From G963923945 sp965199175 (GTDB taxonomy: Bacteria > Pseudomonadota > Alphaproteobacteria > G963923945): a DNA stretch of 64,000 nt. Where the stretch lies: the NCBI GenBank assembly GCA_965199175.1, contig OZ240684.1, positions 682,001-746,000 on the forward strand. Reading direction: 5' to 3'. The notes under the pieces were generated by a model, which had not been told where the DNA came from, searched no databases, and was given only the letters and a program-made list of their open reading frames with translations. Positions 26,560-35,834 of the stretch are shown here, piece by piece; positions within the stretch are counted from its first letter, which is position 1, and every line of letters begins with the position of its first letter. The position numbers and the translations under genes are program-made.

Positions 26560-27729
26560 TTAACACGGATTTTTTGCTTGAATCCAACCGCCGCCAAGAA
26601 TGCGGTCACCATCATAAAAAACACAAGCCTGCCCGGCAGCAATACCGCTTTGTGGTTGGGTCAATGTAACATGCATCATGGTTCCGGGATGATCAGGCCC
26701 GGAGGGGGCAGGCTGGATATGACCAGGGACCGGAATGCCGGTTGAGCGCAGCTTGACCTGTAGGTCGAGACCGTTATCCGGGATACTCTCTTTATTATTC
26801 CCCAGCTTATTATCCCCCAGCCAGTTGACGTTATGCAGTGTCAAATGCCTGGTCAAGGTGGCCTCATGCGGTCCAACCACAACACGCCGGGTTTCGGGTT
26901 CCAGACGCACCACATAAAGGGGTGTATGAGGACGATCCCGGGTGGCTCCGATACCCAGACCCTTACGCTGGCCGATGGTGAAATGAATAATCCCCCGATG
27001 CCGCCCCAGGACAGAGCCATCAAGATGGACAATATCCCCGGGCTCTGTGGCTTCAGGTCTCAGCCTGGCCACCATATTGGCATAGCGTCCATCCGGCACA
27101 AAGCAGATATCCTGGCTATCCTGTTTATCGGATACCGGCAGCCCAAGGCGGTGCGCCTGGCGGCGCGTTTCTGTTTTTTTTAAATGACCGATAGGAAAGC
27201 GTAAAAACGCCAACTGATCACGGGTTGTGGCAAATAAAAAATAGCTTTGATCTTTTTCCCGATGGGTAGCGGCATGAAGTTCCGGGCCATAGGCACCTTC
27301 CAGCCGCCGCACATAATGACCTGTTGCCAAAGCATCCGCACCCAGATCACGGGCCGTGGATAAAAGATCATGAAATTTCACACTTTGATTACAGCGCACA
27401 CAGGGAATCGGGGTCTCACCCCGCGCATAGCTGTCTGCAAAATCATCAATGACGGCCTGACGGAACCGGCTTTCATAATTAAGAACATAATGCGGAAACC
27501 CAAGATGTTCGGCAACCCGGCGGGCATCATGAATATCAATCCCGGCACAGCAGGATCCCGATTGACGAGTCACCGCACCATGATCGTAAAGCTGTAAAGT
27601 GATGCCAATCACATCATAGCCCTGTTCAGCCAGAAGACCGGCCACAACAGAGCTGTCAACCCCGCCAGACATGGCAACCACAACCCGCGTTTGCTCTGGT
27701 GGTTTACTGATATCCAAACCCGTCATCAT
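26560..27729 (-). CDS. mnmA: tRNA-specific 2-thiouridylase
   Basis: Puts sulfur on U34 of Lys, Glu and Gln tRNAs, using ATP and a persulfide relayed from a cysteine desulfurase. 389 residues. The PP-loop is VVAMSGGVDSSVVAGLL at the N-terminus; catalytic cysteines are in PCVRCNQSVKF and SQDICFVPDG; GHYVRR and FTIGQRKGLGI are family signatures. A two-copy 15-bp duplication adds LGDNK LGNNK to the C-terminal beta-barrel domain. It sits at the end of the Fe-S cluster on the same strand, fitting its need for IscS-type sulfur. Confidence 0.95.
   Translation of the reverse strand: MMTGLDISKPPEQTRVVVAMSGGVDSSVVAGLLAEQGYDVIGITLQLYDHGAVTRQSGSCCAGIDIHDARRVAEHLGFPHYVLNYESRFRQAVIDDFADSYARGETPIPCVRCNQSVKFHDLLSTARDLGADALATGHYVRRLEGAYGPELHAATHREKDQSYFLFATTRDQLAFLRFPIGHLKKTETRRQAHRLGLPVSDKQDSQDICFVPDGRYANMVARLRPEATEPGDIVHLDGSVLGRHRGIIHFTIGQRKGLGIGATRDRPHTPLYVVRLEPETRRVVVGPHEATLTRHLTLHNVNWLGDNKLGNNKESIPDNGLDLQVKLRSTGIPVPGHIQPAPSGPDHPGTMMHVTLTQPQSGIAAGQACVFYDGDRILGGGWIQAKNPC
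26791..26820 (+). repeat. 15-bp direct repeat, 2 copies, inside mnmA
   Basis: Two adjacent units, tttattattccccag and cttattatcccccag, in frame on the minus strand, encoding LGDNK and LGNNK. Confidence 0.8.
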
Positions 27730-27751
27730 GGTCTTCTGATTGTGTTGATTG

Positions 27752-27799
27752 CATCAGGTATCGGTTTCATCAGGTGTTGGTTTTATCAGGTGCTGATTT
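27752..27799 (+). repeat. 16-bp direct repeat, 3 copies, intergenic
   Basis: Three adjacent copies of a unit like catcaggtgttggttt between the ferredoxin stop and the mnmA start. Confidence 0.85.
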
Positions 27800-28113
27800 T
27801 ACCAAACAGCAGGAAGACGCAACAGCAAACCATCCAGTGCCTCAGTCATTTCCAGCTGGCACCCCAATCGCGAGGTTTTCTGAAGGCCGACAGCCAAATC
27901 CAGCATACTGGCTTCATCGGGTTGAATATCGGGAAGTCTGTCAAAATAAGCCCGGTCAACAATAACATGACAGGTCGCACAGGCCAGAGATCCGCCACAG
28001 GCACCCTCAAGATCAATCTTTGCATCCCGGGCAATCTCAAGGATCGTTCGCCCTGCTGGTGCATCAATTTTATGCCGGGTTCCATCCGGCTCAATGAACG
28101 TAACGTAGGGCAC
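27799..28113 (-). CDS. fdx: 2Fe-2S ferredoxin, adrenodoxin/ISC type
   Basis: Electron carrier for Fe-S cluster assembly. Cysteine ligands follow C-x5-C-x2-C ... C (ACGGSLACATCHV and later GCQLEM). I chose the GTG at 28113, which gives MPYVTFIEPDGT, the typical family N-terminus, and 104 residues. The frame is open to an ATG at 28194, but the extra 27 residues look unlike a ferredoxin. It lies between the A-type carrier gene and mnmA on the same strand. Confidence 0.9.
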   Translation of the reverse strand: MPYVTFIEPDGTRHKIDAPAGRTILEIARDAKIDLEGACGGSLACATCHVIVDRAYFDRLPDIQPDEASMLDLAVGLQKTSRLGCQLEMTEALDGLLLRLPAVW

Positions 28114-28306
28114 GACCTCAACAGGCTCGATGAACTGATTGCTGACCAGAAATACGTGAAAGGGTGCCGGATGTATTATGATCGCAGGACGCAACGTAAC
28201 AAAAATATCGTCACAAAAATATCGTCTTGAAACCTTTACACTATCCCGGCATTGGGCAACAAAACAGCATTCAGGACGCCCAATACGACCAGGAGATCAA
28301 TGATTG

Positions 28307-28648
28307 TCAAACATAAAATGATTCTCCGCAACCGCACCGGCCTTTTTCATTGGGATTATTGAAGACAAATCCAGACTGAAGGGTATCTTCAACATAATCC
28401 ATTTCGGTTCCAAAAAGGAACATCGCCGCCTTAGGATCAATATAGATGGTCGCCCCGTTATCCAGCTTAATGTAATCGTCATTGGATGGAATTTCATCGG
28501 CAAATTCCATCCTGTAAGAAAGGCCGGAGCACCCGCCCTTCGAAACGCTCAGACGCAGACCGGCAGCCGGTTGCGGGCGTTCTTCAATCAGGTATTTGAC
28601 CCGCTCCATCGCCGCGGGAGTCACCTTAATCATTGCAGGAAGGGGCAT
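28307..28648 (-). CDS. A-type Fe-S carrier (IscA/SufA family)
   Basis: 113 residues. The HesB/IscA fold with three conserved cysteines: GGCSGLSY and the C-terminal GRCGCGESF. It passes Fe-S clusters from the SUF machinery to target enzymes. It lies at the end of the SUF cluster, before ferredoxin. A second A-type protein, ErpA, is at 39.1 kb. Which of IscA or SufA it should be called cannot be settled from the sequence. Confidence 0.92.
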   Translation of the reverse strand: MPLPAMIKVTPAAMERVKYLIEERPQPAAGLRLSVSKGGCSGLSYRMEFADEIPSNDDYIKLDNGATIYIDPKAAMFLFGTEMDYVEDTLQSGFVFNNPNEKGRCGCGESFYV

Positions 28649-28695
28649 TTCTTTGCTCTTTTATCTGTGCCAATTTATTTATTTCTGTGACGATT

Positions 28696-28758
28696 CATTC
28701 ATCTTAGTATTTGTCATTTATCTTAGTATTTGATCACATTTATCTTAGTATTTGATCA
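28696..28758 (+). repeat. 22-bp perfect direct repeat, 2 copies plus a partial third
   Basis: Two exact adjacent 22-bp units (beginning catttatcttagtatttg) at 28715-28758, with a shorter copy just before. They lie in the 291-bp gap 28649-28939, whose remainder holds repeated atatcaatatatg and ccaatatcaat segments and no gene. Confidence 0.9.
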
Positions 28759-28939
28759 TAAGAATGATCAATATAGACCTTATATAGTCCTATATCAATA
28801 TATGGTCCGATACCAATCCGATACAAGTCAATGAAAAGAAAAACTGCATTTGGTAAAAAATGATATGAATTCCGGTGATGATCACGTGATATAAATCCCA
28901 ATATCAATATATGAACCCCAATATCAATCCAACCCTCTG

Positions 28940-30118
28940 TCAGCTCCCCATCCGCACAGCCGGGGCTTTTTGTTCCCGTAACCGCTCAACTGCTTCGGTC
29001 AGGGATTGCGCCAGCTGGTCAATGTCTTCCCGGGTGGTTTGACGCCCCAGGCTGATCCGCAGACCACCCTGGGCTTGCTCATCATTCAGCCCCAGGGCTT
29101 TGAGAACATAAGACGGGTCAATCTCAGCCGAGCTGCATGCTGAGCCAGTGGAAAGACACATACCCTCAAGGGACCGCAGCAGAATATCTCCCCGCAGGCC
29201 CTCAAAACGAATATTCAAATTACCCGGAATACGGTTTTTCATGCTGCCATTGATCCATAAACCAGGCTCAGCTTTCTTTAGCCGGGTGACAAGATGATCA
29301 CGCAGGGATGCTAATCTTTTTTCTTCGGCTTTCTGTTCGGCAACCGCCAGTGTTGCAGCCTGACCAAACCCGACACACAAAGCTGGCGACAAAGTCCCTG
29401 AACGCAGGCCGCGCTCCTGACCGCCCCCGGAAAAAAGCGGCATCAGACGCACCCGCGGACGCCGACGGACATAGAGTGCTCCAATGCCTTTAGGCCCATA
29501 AATTTTATGGGCCGACAAACTGACCAAATCAAGCTGAGCCGCCTCTACATCAAGGGGTAAACGTCCCAAAGCCTGGACACAGTCACTGTGAAAGAATGCC
29601 CCCCGGGACCGGCAAAGACGACCAATATCATCCAGGGGATGAATCACCCCAATTTCATTATTGACCGCCATAATGGAGACCACCAGGGTCTCCCGGGTGA
29701 TGGCTGTATCCAGACGCTCCCAATCGATCATGCCATCCTTTTCAACCGGGATAATGATCAACTCATATCCTTGTTTTGCCAGATGATCCGCCGATTCAAG
29801 AACACATTTATGCTCAGTTGCCACAGTGACAATGCGCCGTTTACGCTGAGCGTAAAATCCGGCCAATCCTTTGAGAGCCAAATTATTTGATTCGGTTGCG
29901 CCGCTGGTGAAAATGATTTCTTTGGATGAGGCCCCAATGGCATCAGCAACCTGATGCCGGGCTTGTTCCACCGCTTCTTCGGCTTCCCATCCCAGGATAT
30001 GGCCATCGGAATGGGGATTGCCGAATTTTTCGTCCAGATACGGCCGCATGGCGGCCGCCACCCGTGAATCCAGAGGCGTTGTTGCCTGATAATCAAAGTA
30101 TAGAGGCCGGGTCACCAT
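28940..30118 (-). CDS. Cysteine desulfurase, IscS/NifS-like
   Basis: 392 residues. PLP-dependent cysteine desulfurase with YFDYQATTPLDSRV, FTSGATESNNLALKG, MAVNNEIGVIHPLDD, the PLP lysine in SLSAHKIYGPKGIGAL, and the catalytic cysteine in CLSTGSACSSAEIDPS. It is in line with sufT 14 bp upstream and distinct from both the SufS gene at 30.7 kb and the paralogue at 22.9 kb. It is the likely persulfide donor to mnmA as well as to cluster assembly. Confidence 0.92.
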   Translation of the reverse strand: MVTRPLYFDYQATTPLDSRVAAAMRPYLDEKFGNPHSDGHILGWEAEEAVEQARHQVADAIGASSKEIIFTSGATESNNLALKGLAGFYAQRKRRIVTVATEHKCVLESADHLAKQGYELIIIPVEKDGMIDWERLDTAITRETLVVSIMAVNNEIGVIHPLDDIGRLCRSRGAFFHSDCVQALGRLPLDVEAAQLDLVSLSAHKIYGPKGIGALYVRRRPRVRLMPLFSGGGQERGLRSGTLSPALCVGFGQAATLAVAEQKAEEKRLASLRDHLVTRLKKAEPGLWINGSMKNRIPGNLNIRFEGLRGDILLRSLEGMCLSTGSACSSAEIDPSYVLKALGLNDEQAQGGLRISLGRQTTREDIDQLAQSLTEAVERLREQKAPAVRMGS

Positions 30119-30132
30119 CCAGCACCCATTTC

Positions 30133-30690
30133 TCAGAAGAAACCAAGAGCCAGGCGGGCATCATCACTCATACGGTCCTGATTCCATGGCGGCTGCCAGG
30201 TGAGAGTCACTGTGACCGTGCCAACACCATCAACAGCAGCAACCGTTGTCGCCACTTCCTGAGGCATCTGGCCAGCCACCGGACAGGCCGGAGCGGTCAG
30301 TGTCATGAAAATCTCAACATCACCACTTTCATCCATATCACAGGAATAAATCAGACCAAGATCATGAATATTGACCGGTATTTCCGGATCATGAACGGTT
30401 TTCAGGGCCGCAATGATATCAGCAAGCTCGGCTTTTTCTTCATCTTCAGCCAGGGGGCTTCCGGCAATCGCCTTCGTCCCGTCAGGAACCGTGGGTTGTC
30501 CCGGATAGAAAGGGTAAGGGGACGGTGTATCTTCCGGGGTTGCGCTCAGCACATCATCAGATTCTGAATGGCCGGATGCAGAATCAGCCGCCGACTGGTG
30601 AACTGACAGCGTATCACTGACAGCCGCCTGACCGGATTCCGCCTCCTTAGTATCGGTCGCTGTATGCCTGGGTGAGGGGGTGTCACTCAT
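30133..30690 (-). CDS. sufT: SUF-associated DUF59 (MIP18-like) protein with N-terminal extension
   Basis: The last 110 residues are a DUF59 domain (ADIIAALKTVHDPEIPVNIHD, quoted to its core; LIYSCDMDESG; TAPACPVAGQMP, with the conserved cysteine; the end TWQPPWNQDRMSDDARL). In SUF operons this protein helps Fe-S cluster maturation. I start it at ATG 30690 after CAGGAG; a longer frame begins at TTG 30708. About 75 N-terminal residues are acidic, serine- and threonine-rich and look disordered; they are not part of the domain. The gene lies 14 bp after sufS and 14 bp before the IscS-like gene. Confidence 0.88.
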   Translation of the reverse strand: MSDTPSPRHTATDTKEAESGQAAVSDTLSVHQSAADSASGHSESDDVLSATPEDTPSPYPFYPGQPTVPDGTKAIAGSPLAEDEEKAELADIIAALKTVHDPEIPVNIHDLGLIYSCDMDESGDVEIFMTLTAPACPVAGQMPQEVATTVAAVDGVGTVTVTLTWQPPWNQDRMSDDARLALGFF

Positions 30691-30704
30691 TGCGTTCTCC
30701 TGAA

Positions 30705-31973
30705 TCAATTTCCCTCAGTCAACAGCATTTTTCGCGCTTTTTCGATGGCCCGGCCCAGGGTCTCGACCTCTGCCAGATTGTTATAAAGAGCAAAAGATGC
30801 CCGGACAGTCCCGGAAAGACCCAGCCTGGTCATCAATGGCTCAGCACAATGATGACCAGAGCGGATCGCAACCGCATCCAGATCTGCTAATGTGGCAATA
30901 TCACCGGGATGCGCACCATCAAGAGTAAAGGAAATGACACTGGCTTTATGGGGTGCAGATCCTTGAATGGTCAATCCGGGGATCGCCTCCAGACGCCGGG
31001 TTGCTGCCTTTAGCAGAGTATCCTCATGATGGGTGATCCAGTCAAAACCAATCGATGAAATATAATCAAGGGCCGCTTTCAGACCGGCAGCCTCAGCAAT
31101 CGGCGGAGTCCCGGCTTCGAATTTGGCAGGTGGCTCAGCCCAGCTGGCTTTTTCAAAAGAAACCGACTCAATCATATCACCGCCACCCAGAAAAGGCGGC
31201 ATGGATTGCAGCAAGTCTCCCCTGGCATAAAGAACCCCGATTCCTGAGGGGCCATAAATCTTATGGCCGGTGAATACATAAAAATCAGCCCCAAGAGTCT
31301 GCATATCCACCGGCATATGAACGACTGCCTGACTGCCATCAATCACCGCTTTGGCCCCAACCTGATGGGCCGCAGCAACGATATCTCGAACCGGTGTCAC
31401 CGTCCCCAGGACATTGGAAACATGGGTTATCGCAACCAGTTTTACCCGCTCATCAAGCAGCTTCTCATACTCCTCAGTGATGAAGTGACCATCATCAGTA
31501 ATCGGCGCGATCCGTAGCTCAACGCCTAAATAATCACGGAGCATCTGCCAGGGAATAATATTGGAGTGATGCTCCATTTGCGAAATAATGACGGCATCAC
31601 CGGCCTTACAAACACTTCGACCATAAGAGTGCGCAATCAGGTTAATGGCCTCGGTTGCGTTACGGGTAAAGACGATTTCTTCGGGTCTGGCTGCATTGAT
31701 AAAATCTGCAACACTCTGGCGCGCACCCTCATAGGACTGAGTTGCTTCCTCACTGAGCCGGTAAACACCACGATGAATATTGGCATATTCCTGGCCGTAG
31801 CAATGCGTCAGGGCATCAATGACCGCATGCGGTTTCTGGGCTGAAGCCCCGTTATCAAGAAAGCATAACGGCTTGCCATGAATCTGCCGTTTGAGAATCG
31901 GAAAATGAGACCGAATCTCCTCAACAGACGGGGTATGCAGATTTGTTTGGGTTAAGGCCGGTTGGGCAGTCAT
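30705..31973 (-). CDS. sufS: SUF system cysteine desulfurase
   Basis: Group II cysteine desulfurase, 422 residues: the start of the conserved region EIRSHFPILKRQIHGKPLCF, then DNGASAQKP, FTRNATEAINLIA, SQMEHHSNIIPWQ, the PLP lysine in FTGHKIYGPSGIG, and the catalytic cysteine in AIRSGHHCAEPLM. It normally works with SufE or SufU, neither of which is in the window. Its start overlaps the sufD stop by four bases (ATGA). Confidence 0.95.
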   Translation of the reverse strand: MTAQPALTQTNLHTPSVEEIRSHFPILKRQIHGKPLCFLDNGASAQKPHAVIDALTHCYGQEYANIHRGVYRLSEEATQSYEGARQSVADFINAARPEEIVFTRNATEAINLIAHSYGRSVCKAGDAVIISQMEHHSNIIPWQMLRDYLGVELRIAPITDDGHFITEEYEKLLDERVKLVAITHVSNVLGTVTPVRDIVAAAHQVGAKAVIDGSQAVVHMPVDMQTLGADFYVFTGHKIYGPSGIGVLYARGDLLQSMPPFLGGGDMIESVSFEKASWAEPPAKFEAGTPPIAEAAGLKAALDYISSIGFDWITHHEDTLLKAATRRLEAIPGLTIQGSAPHKASVISFTLDGAHPGDIATLADLDAVAIRSGHHCAEPLMTRLGLSGTVRASFALYNNLAEVETLGRAIEKARKMLLTEGN

Positions 31974-33271
31974 TCCGGGGTTCCCAGACGTTGACGGATA
32001 ATCCGGGAAAAAGCCGCTCTCACCTCGGGGTTTTGAATTTCACAAACCGCTTCCTGCATAAAGGAATCAATCAAAAGGCCGCGCGCTGTTTCCTGATCCA
32101 GACCCCGGGCCCGGAGATAAAAAAGATGCTCAGAATCAATCTGGCTGGCTGTTGCGCCATGACTACAGACCACGTCATCGGCATAGATTTCCAGTTCCGG
32201 CTTGGAGTTGATTTCAGCCTTATCCGAGAGCAGCAACACCCGGTTGAGTTGGTATCCATCGGTTTTTTGCGCATCTGGACGTACCAGGATTTTCCCCTGA
32301 AAAACCCCATGGGCCGAATCCTCTAAAATGCCTTTATAAACCTCCCGTGAGGTGCAATGCGCTGTGGCATGATCAATAAAGGTGCTGTTATCAATATGTT
32401 GGGTATTGCCACCAATATAGGCCCCAATCAGACGCACATCGCCATGCTCACCGGCCAGTTTGGGACGAATTTCGTTACGGGCCAAAGTCCCCCCGGTCTG
32501 AAGGACAAAGCTATCATAACGAGCCTCTGCAGCCAGTTCAATTCCGGCAGCAGCCACATGGAACGCCTCCGTATCATCGGATTGAAATTTGTAATGACCA
32601 CAGCGCGCACGGCGACCCAGCTGTATTTCCGCCACTGTGTTGCTGAAATAGAGTCCGTCTCCGACATGGCTTTCAACGATATCAATATCCGCATCCTCAC
32701 CAATCAGGACATGAATACGCGGATAGAAAGCAATCGATGATCCGGCATTCCCCTGGCCAATCGAAACAATATGAAGCGGACGATCCAGAGTCATCCCGGA
32801 TGGTACAGTGATCACAATGCCATCAGAGAAATGGGCCGTATTGAGGGCTGCCAACGGCATGGCATCAAGGGATAAGATATCACCGATCCGGTTCATGATG
32901 CTGCTCTGGTCTCCGGTGCCCTGACCAATCCGGGCAAGAGACTGAATGGAAATCTCAGAAGGCAGGGTGTTGGTATCAGAAAGATCCGCCCTCATGCGTC
33001 CATTTACCAGAACCACCCTATGGGCCTGGATATCGGCGATGGTAGCCGGGATAGCCTGGACCTTTGCTTCTGTTTGCGCATCACCAGGAGACCAGATGAG
33101 GCCCCGCAGCCCGTTCAAATTGGTGTATTTCCACTGCTCGTTGTGAGGGCCGGGCAATCCCTGATATTGATAAGATTGTCCCCCGTTATGATGCAGGGTT
33201 TTCAATATATCATCATCTGAGGTCGGTTCATGATGAGCAATCGTGGCCAGAAAAGGGTCTTTTTGTTCCAT
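31970..33271 (-). CDS. sufD: Fe-S cluster assembly protein SufD
   Basis: 433 residues. Right-handed beta-helix core with the SufB/SufD C-terminal signature: DGYQLNRVLLLSDKAEINSK (part), PELEIYADDVVCSHGATASQ and LRARGLDQETARGLLIDSF. It forms the SufBC2D scaffold with SufB and SufC. It starts 57 bp after the sufC stop; that gap is a C/T-rich tract made of repeated cttgtctttccc units. Confidence 0.95.
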   Translation of the reverse strand: MEQKDPFLATIAHHEPTSDDDILKTLHHNGGQSYQYQGLPGPHNEQWKYTNLNGLRGLIWSPGDAQTEAKVQAIPATIADIQAHRVVLVNGRMRADLSDTNTLPSEISIQSLARIGQGTGDQSSIMNRIGDILSLDAMPLAALNTAHFSDGIVITVPSGMTLDRPLHIVSIGQGNAGSSIAFYPRIHVLIGEDADIDIVESHVGDGLYFSNTVAEIQLGRRARCGHYKFQSDDTEAFHVAAAGIELAAEARYDSFVLQTGGTLARNEIRPKLAGEHGDVRLIGAYIGGNTQHIDNSTFIDHATAHCTSREVYKGILEDSAHGVFQGKILVRPDAQKTDGYQLNRVLLLSDKAEINSKPELEIYADDVVCSHGATASQIDSEHLFYLRARGLDQETARGLLIDSFMQEAVCEIQNPEVRAAFSRIIRQRLGTPE

Positions 33272-33328
33272 CCTGTTGTCTTTCTTGTCTTTCCCGTCTC
33301 TTTCGTCTCTCTTGTCTTTCCCGCCTGT

Positions 33329-34084
33329 CTAAGCGGCTGCTGCGCAATAGGCAGCATAGCCTTTCTCTTCGAGTTCCAGAGCCAGTGATTTATCCCCACT
33401 TTTGACGATTTTCCCATCAGCCATAACATGGACAACATCGGGTATGATATGGTCCAGGAGACGTTGATAATGGGTAATGATCAGGAAGCTCCGGTTCTGG
33501 TTGCGCATGGCGTTGACTCCCTTCGAGACCACTTTCAGGGCATCAATATCCAGACCGGAATCGGTCTCATCAAGAATGCACAGGCGGGGTTCGAGTAACG
33601 ACATATGAAGCATCTCATTGCGTTTTTTCTCGCCACCGGAAAAGCCGACATTCACCGGACGTTTCAGCATATCAGCATCAATATTGACCTCGGCTGCTTT
33701 GGTGCGCAGCAGTTTAACGAAGTCCATATTATCAATCTCTTCCTCCCCCCGGGCTTTGCGGTGAGCGTTATAGGAATGACGGAGAAAAACAGCACTGGAA
33801 ACACCGGGAATTTCAACCGGATACTGAAACGCCAGAAACAAACCAGCCCGGGCGCGCTCATCAGCCTCCATATCAAGTAAATCCTTGCCATCCAGCCGGG
33901 CACTCCCGCCGGTTACCACATAGTCTTCCCGGCCTGAGAGAACATAAGAGAGGGTACTTTTTCCCGAACCATTGGGTCCCATGATGGCGTGAATTTGGCC
34001 AGCCTCAATCGTGAGATCAATCCCTTTGAGAATGGGTTTATCATCAATCTCTGCTTTGAGCGCATCAATTTCCAATAAGGCCAT
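33329..34084 (-). CDS. sufC: Fe-S cluster assembly ATPase SufC
   Basis: ABC-type ATPase of the SufBCD complex, soluble and without membrane partners. Walker A GPNGSGKSTLSYVL, signature GFSGGEKKRNEM and Walker B CILDETDSGLDIDAL. I start it at ATG 34084 (MALLEIDALKAEI), which gives 251 residues; an upstream ATG at 34138 adds 18 residues unlike the family and lacks a better ribosome site. GGAGG lies about 13 bases before the chosen start. Confidence 0.96.
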   Translation of the reverse strand: MALLEIDALKAEIDDKPILKGIDLTIEAGQIHAIMGPNGSGKSTLSYVLSGREDYVVTGGSARLDGKDLLDMEADERARAGLFLAFQYPVEIPGVSSAVFLRHSYNAHRKARGEEEIDNMDFVKLLRTKAAEVNIDADMLKRPVNVGFSGGEKKRNEMLHMSLLEPRLCILDETDSGLDIDALKVVSKGVNAMRNQNRSFLIITHYQRLLDHIIPDVVHVMADGKIVKSGDKSLALELEEKGYAAYCAAAA

Positions 34085-34168
34085 GTTCTTTCTTATTCCT
34101 CCGTCAAAAAATTCCAAAAATAAGCCCAATGACAGCAAAATCGTGACAGATAGGCTGAGACCCCAAAC

Positions 34169-35644
34169 TCAGCCAACACTGCCTTCAAGGGAAATGCTGA
34201 CCAGCTTTTGAGCTTCAACCGCAAATTCCATCGGTAATGTTTGTAAGACTTCCCGACAAAAACCATTGACAATCAGGCCGACTGCTTCTTCTTCATCCAT
34301 GCCTCGTTGCAGGCAGTAAAAGAGTTGATCTTCACCAATTTTGCTGGTTGAGGCTTCATGCTCAATCTGGCTGCTGGCATTGCGGGATTCAATATAGGGA
34401 ACTGTATGCGCTCCACAGGTATGACCAATCAGCAAGCTGTCGCATTGGGTGAAGTTCCGCGCACCGGCCGCTTTGGGGAGAATACGTACCAACCCCCGAT
34501 AGGTCTGATCGGCTTTACCGGCCGATATGCCCTTGGCAATAATACGGCTGCGGGTGTTTTTACCCATATGAATCATTTTTGTACCGGTATCGGCTTGCTG
34601 GCGGTTATTGGTGATTGCCACCGAATAAAATTCGCCGCTTGAATGATCCCCTTGCAGAATACAGCTTGGGTATTTCCAGGTGATGGCTGAACCGGTTTCC
34701 ACCTGAGTCCACATGATTTTAGAATGCGCCCCCCGGCATGCTCCCCGCTTGGTGACGAAATTATAAATCCCGCCTTTGCCGTTTTCATCACCGGGATACC
34801 AGTTCTGGACGGTCGAATATTTAATATCAGCATCCTCAAGAGCAACCAGCTCGACCACGGCGGCGTGAAGTTGATTGTCATCACGCATCGGTGCGGTGCA
34901 GCCTTCGAGATAACTCACTTTGGATCCCCGGTCAGCAATGATCAAAGTACGCTCAAACTGGCCGGTGTTTTCGGCATTGATGCGGAAATATGTCGAAAGT
35001 TCCATCGGGCATTCGACTCCCTCCGGGATATAAACGAAAGAGCCATCAGAAAAGACCGCAGAATTCAACGTAGCATAAAAATTGTCCGAATACGGCACCA
35101 CGGATCCTAAATAGCGGCGCACCAGTTCCGGATGGTCTTTAATCGCCTCAGAAATTGAGCAGAAAATAACCCCACACTGGCGCAATTCTTCTTTGAATGT
35201 GGTCGCAACCGATACCGAGTCAAAAACGGCATCCACAGCCACCTTTTTCGCACCCTCGACTCCGGCTAAAATGGCTTGCTCAGCCAGCGGAATGCCAAGT
35301 TTTTGATAGGTTTCTAAGAGTTTTGGATCAACATCATCCAGTGATTGGGGTCCGTTGCCGCTCTTTTTCGGGGCGGCATAGTAATATAAATCCTGATAAT
35401 CAATGGTCGGGTAAGAGAGTTTCGGCCAATCGGGTTCGGCCATGGTTTGCCAGTAGCGATAGGCTTTCAGCCGCCATTCCAGCATCCATTGTGGCTCTTC
35501 TTTTTTGGCTGAAATCAATCTGACGATATCTTCGGAAAGACCTCTGGGAGCCAATTCCATATCGATATCGGTCGAAAAGCCGTATTTATACTTTCCAGCC
35601 TGTAACTCCCGGACTTGTTGGATGGTTTGTTCGGTTGCCGCCAT
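34169..35644 (-). CDS. sufB: Fe-S cluster assembly protein SufB
   Basis: Scaffold subunit on which the cluster is built. 491 residues. Signatures: KYKYGFSTDIDMELAPRGL near the N-terminus, SVATTFKEELRQCGVIFCSI, VYIPEGVECPMELSTYF, GSKVSYLEGCTAPMRDDNQL, and near the end ESRNASSQIEHEASTSKIGE and YCLQRGMDEEEAVGLIVNGF. First structural gene after the Rrf2 regulator, with a 190-bp A+T-rich gap between them that could hold a regulated promoter. Confidence 0.96.
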   Translation of the reverse strand: MAATEQTIQQVRELQAGKYKYGFSTDIDMELAPRGLSEDIVRLISAKKEEPQWMLEWRLKAYRYWQTMAEPDWPKLSYPTIDYQDLYYYAAPKKSGNGPQSLDDVDPKLLETYQKLGIPLAEQAILAGVEGAKKVAVDAVFDSVSVATTFKEELRQCGVIFCSISEAIKDHPELVRRYLGSVVPYSDNFYATLNSAVFSDGSFVYIPEGVECPMELSTYFRINAENTGQFERTLIIADRGSKVSYLEGCTAPMRDDNQLHAAVVELVALEDADIKYSTVQNWYPGDENGKGGIYNFVTKRGACRGAHSKIMWTQVETGSAITWKYPSCILQGDHSSGEFYSVAITNNRQQADTGTKMIHMGKNTRSRIIAKGISAGKADQTYRGLVRILPKAAGARNFTQCDSLLIGHTCGAHTVPYIESRNASSQIEHEASTSKIGEDQLFYCLQRGMDEEEAVGLIVNGFCREVLQTLPMEFAVEAQKLVSISLEGSVG

Positions 35645-35834
35645 GATGGCTTCTCCTTTACCAGTAAAAACAGTTTCTTCCCCAAGCTATTGATGGAGCG
35701 GATCATGATGCTGAGTATCTGAGCCGAATCAGACTCTCAATTATCTTAATATATCAATCAATTGTAGATTTTTTATAATGTATTATATTTGTTTTATTTT
35801 ATGGTTGCTTTATCCAAAAATTCACAATCACTTT

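Noticed and set aside
28114..28194. N-terminal extension of the ferredoxin frame
   Set aside because: The extra 27 residues do not look like ferredoxin sequence, and the GTG at 28113 gives the standard MPYVTFIEPDGT start.
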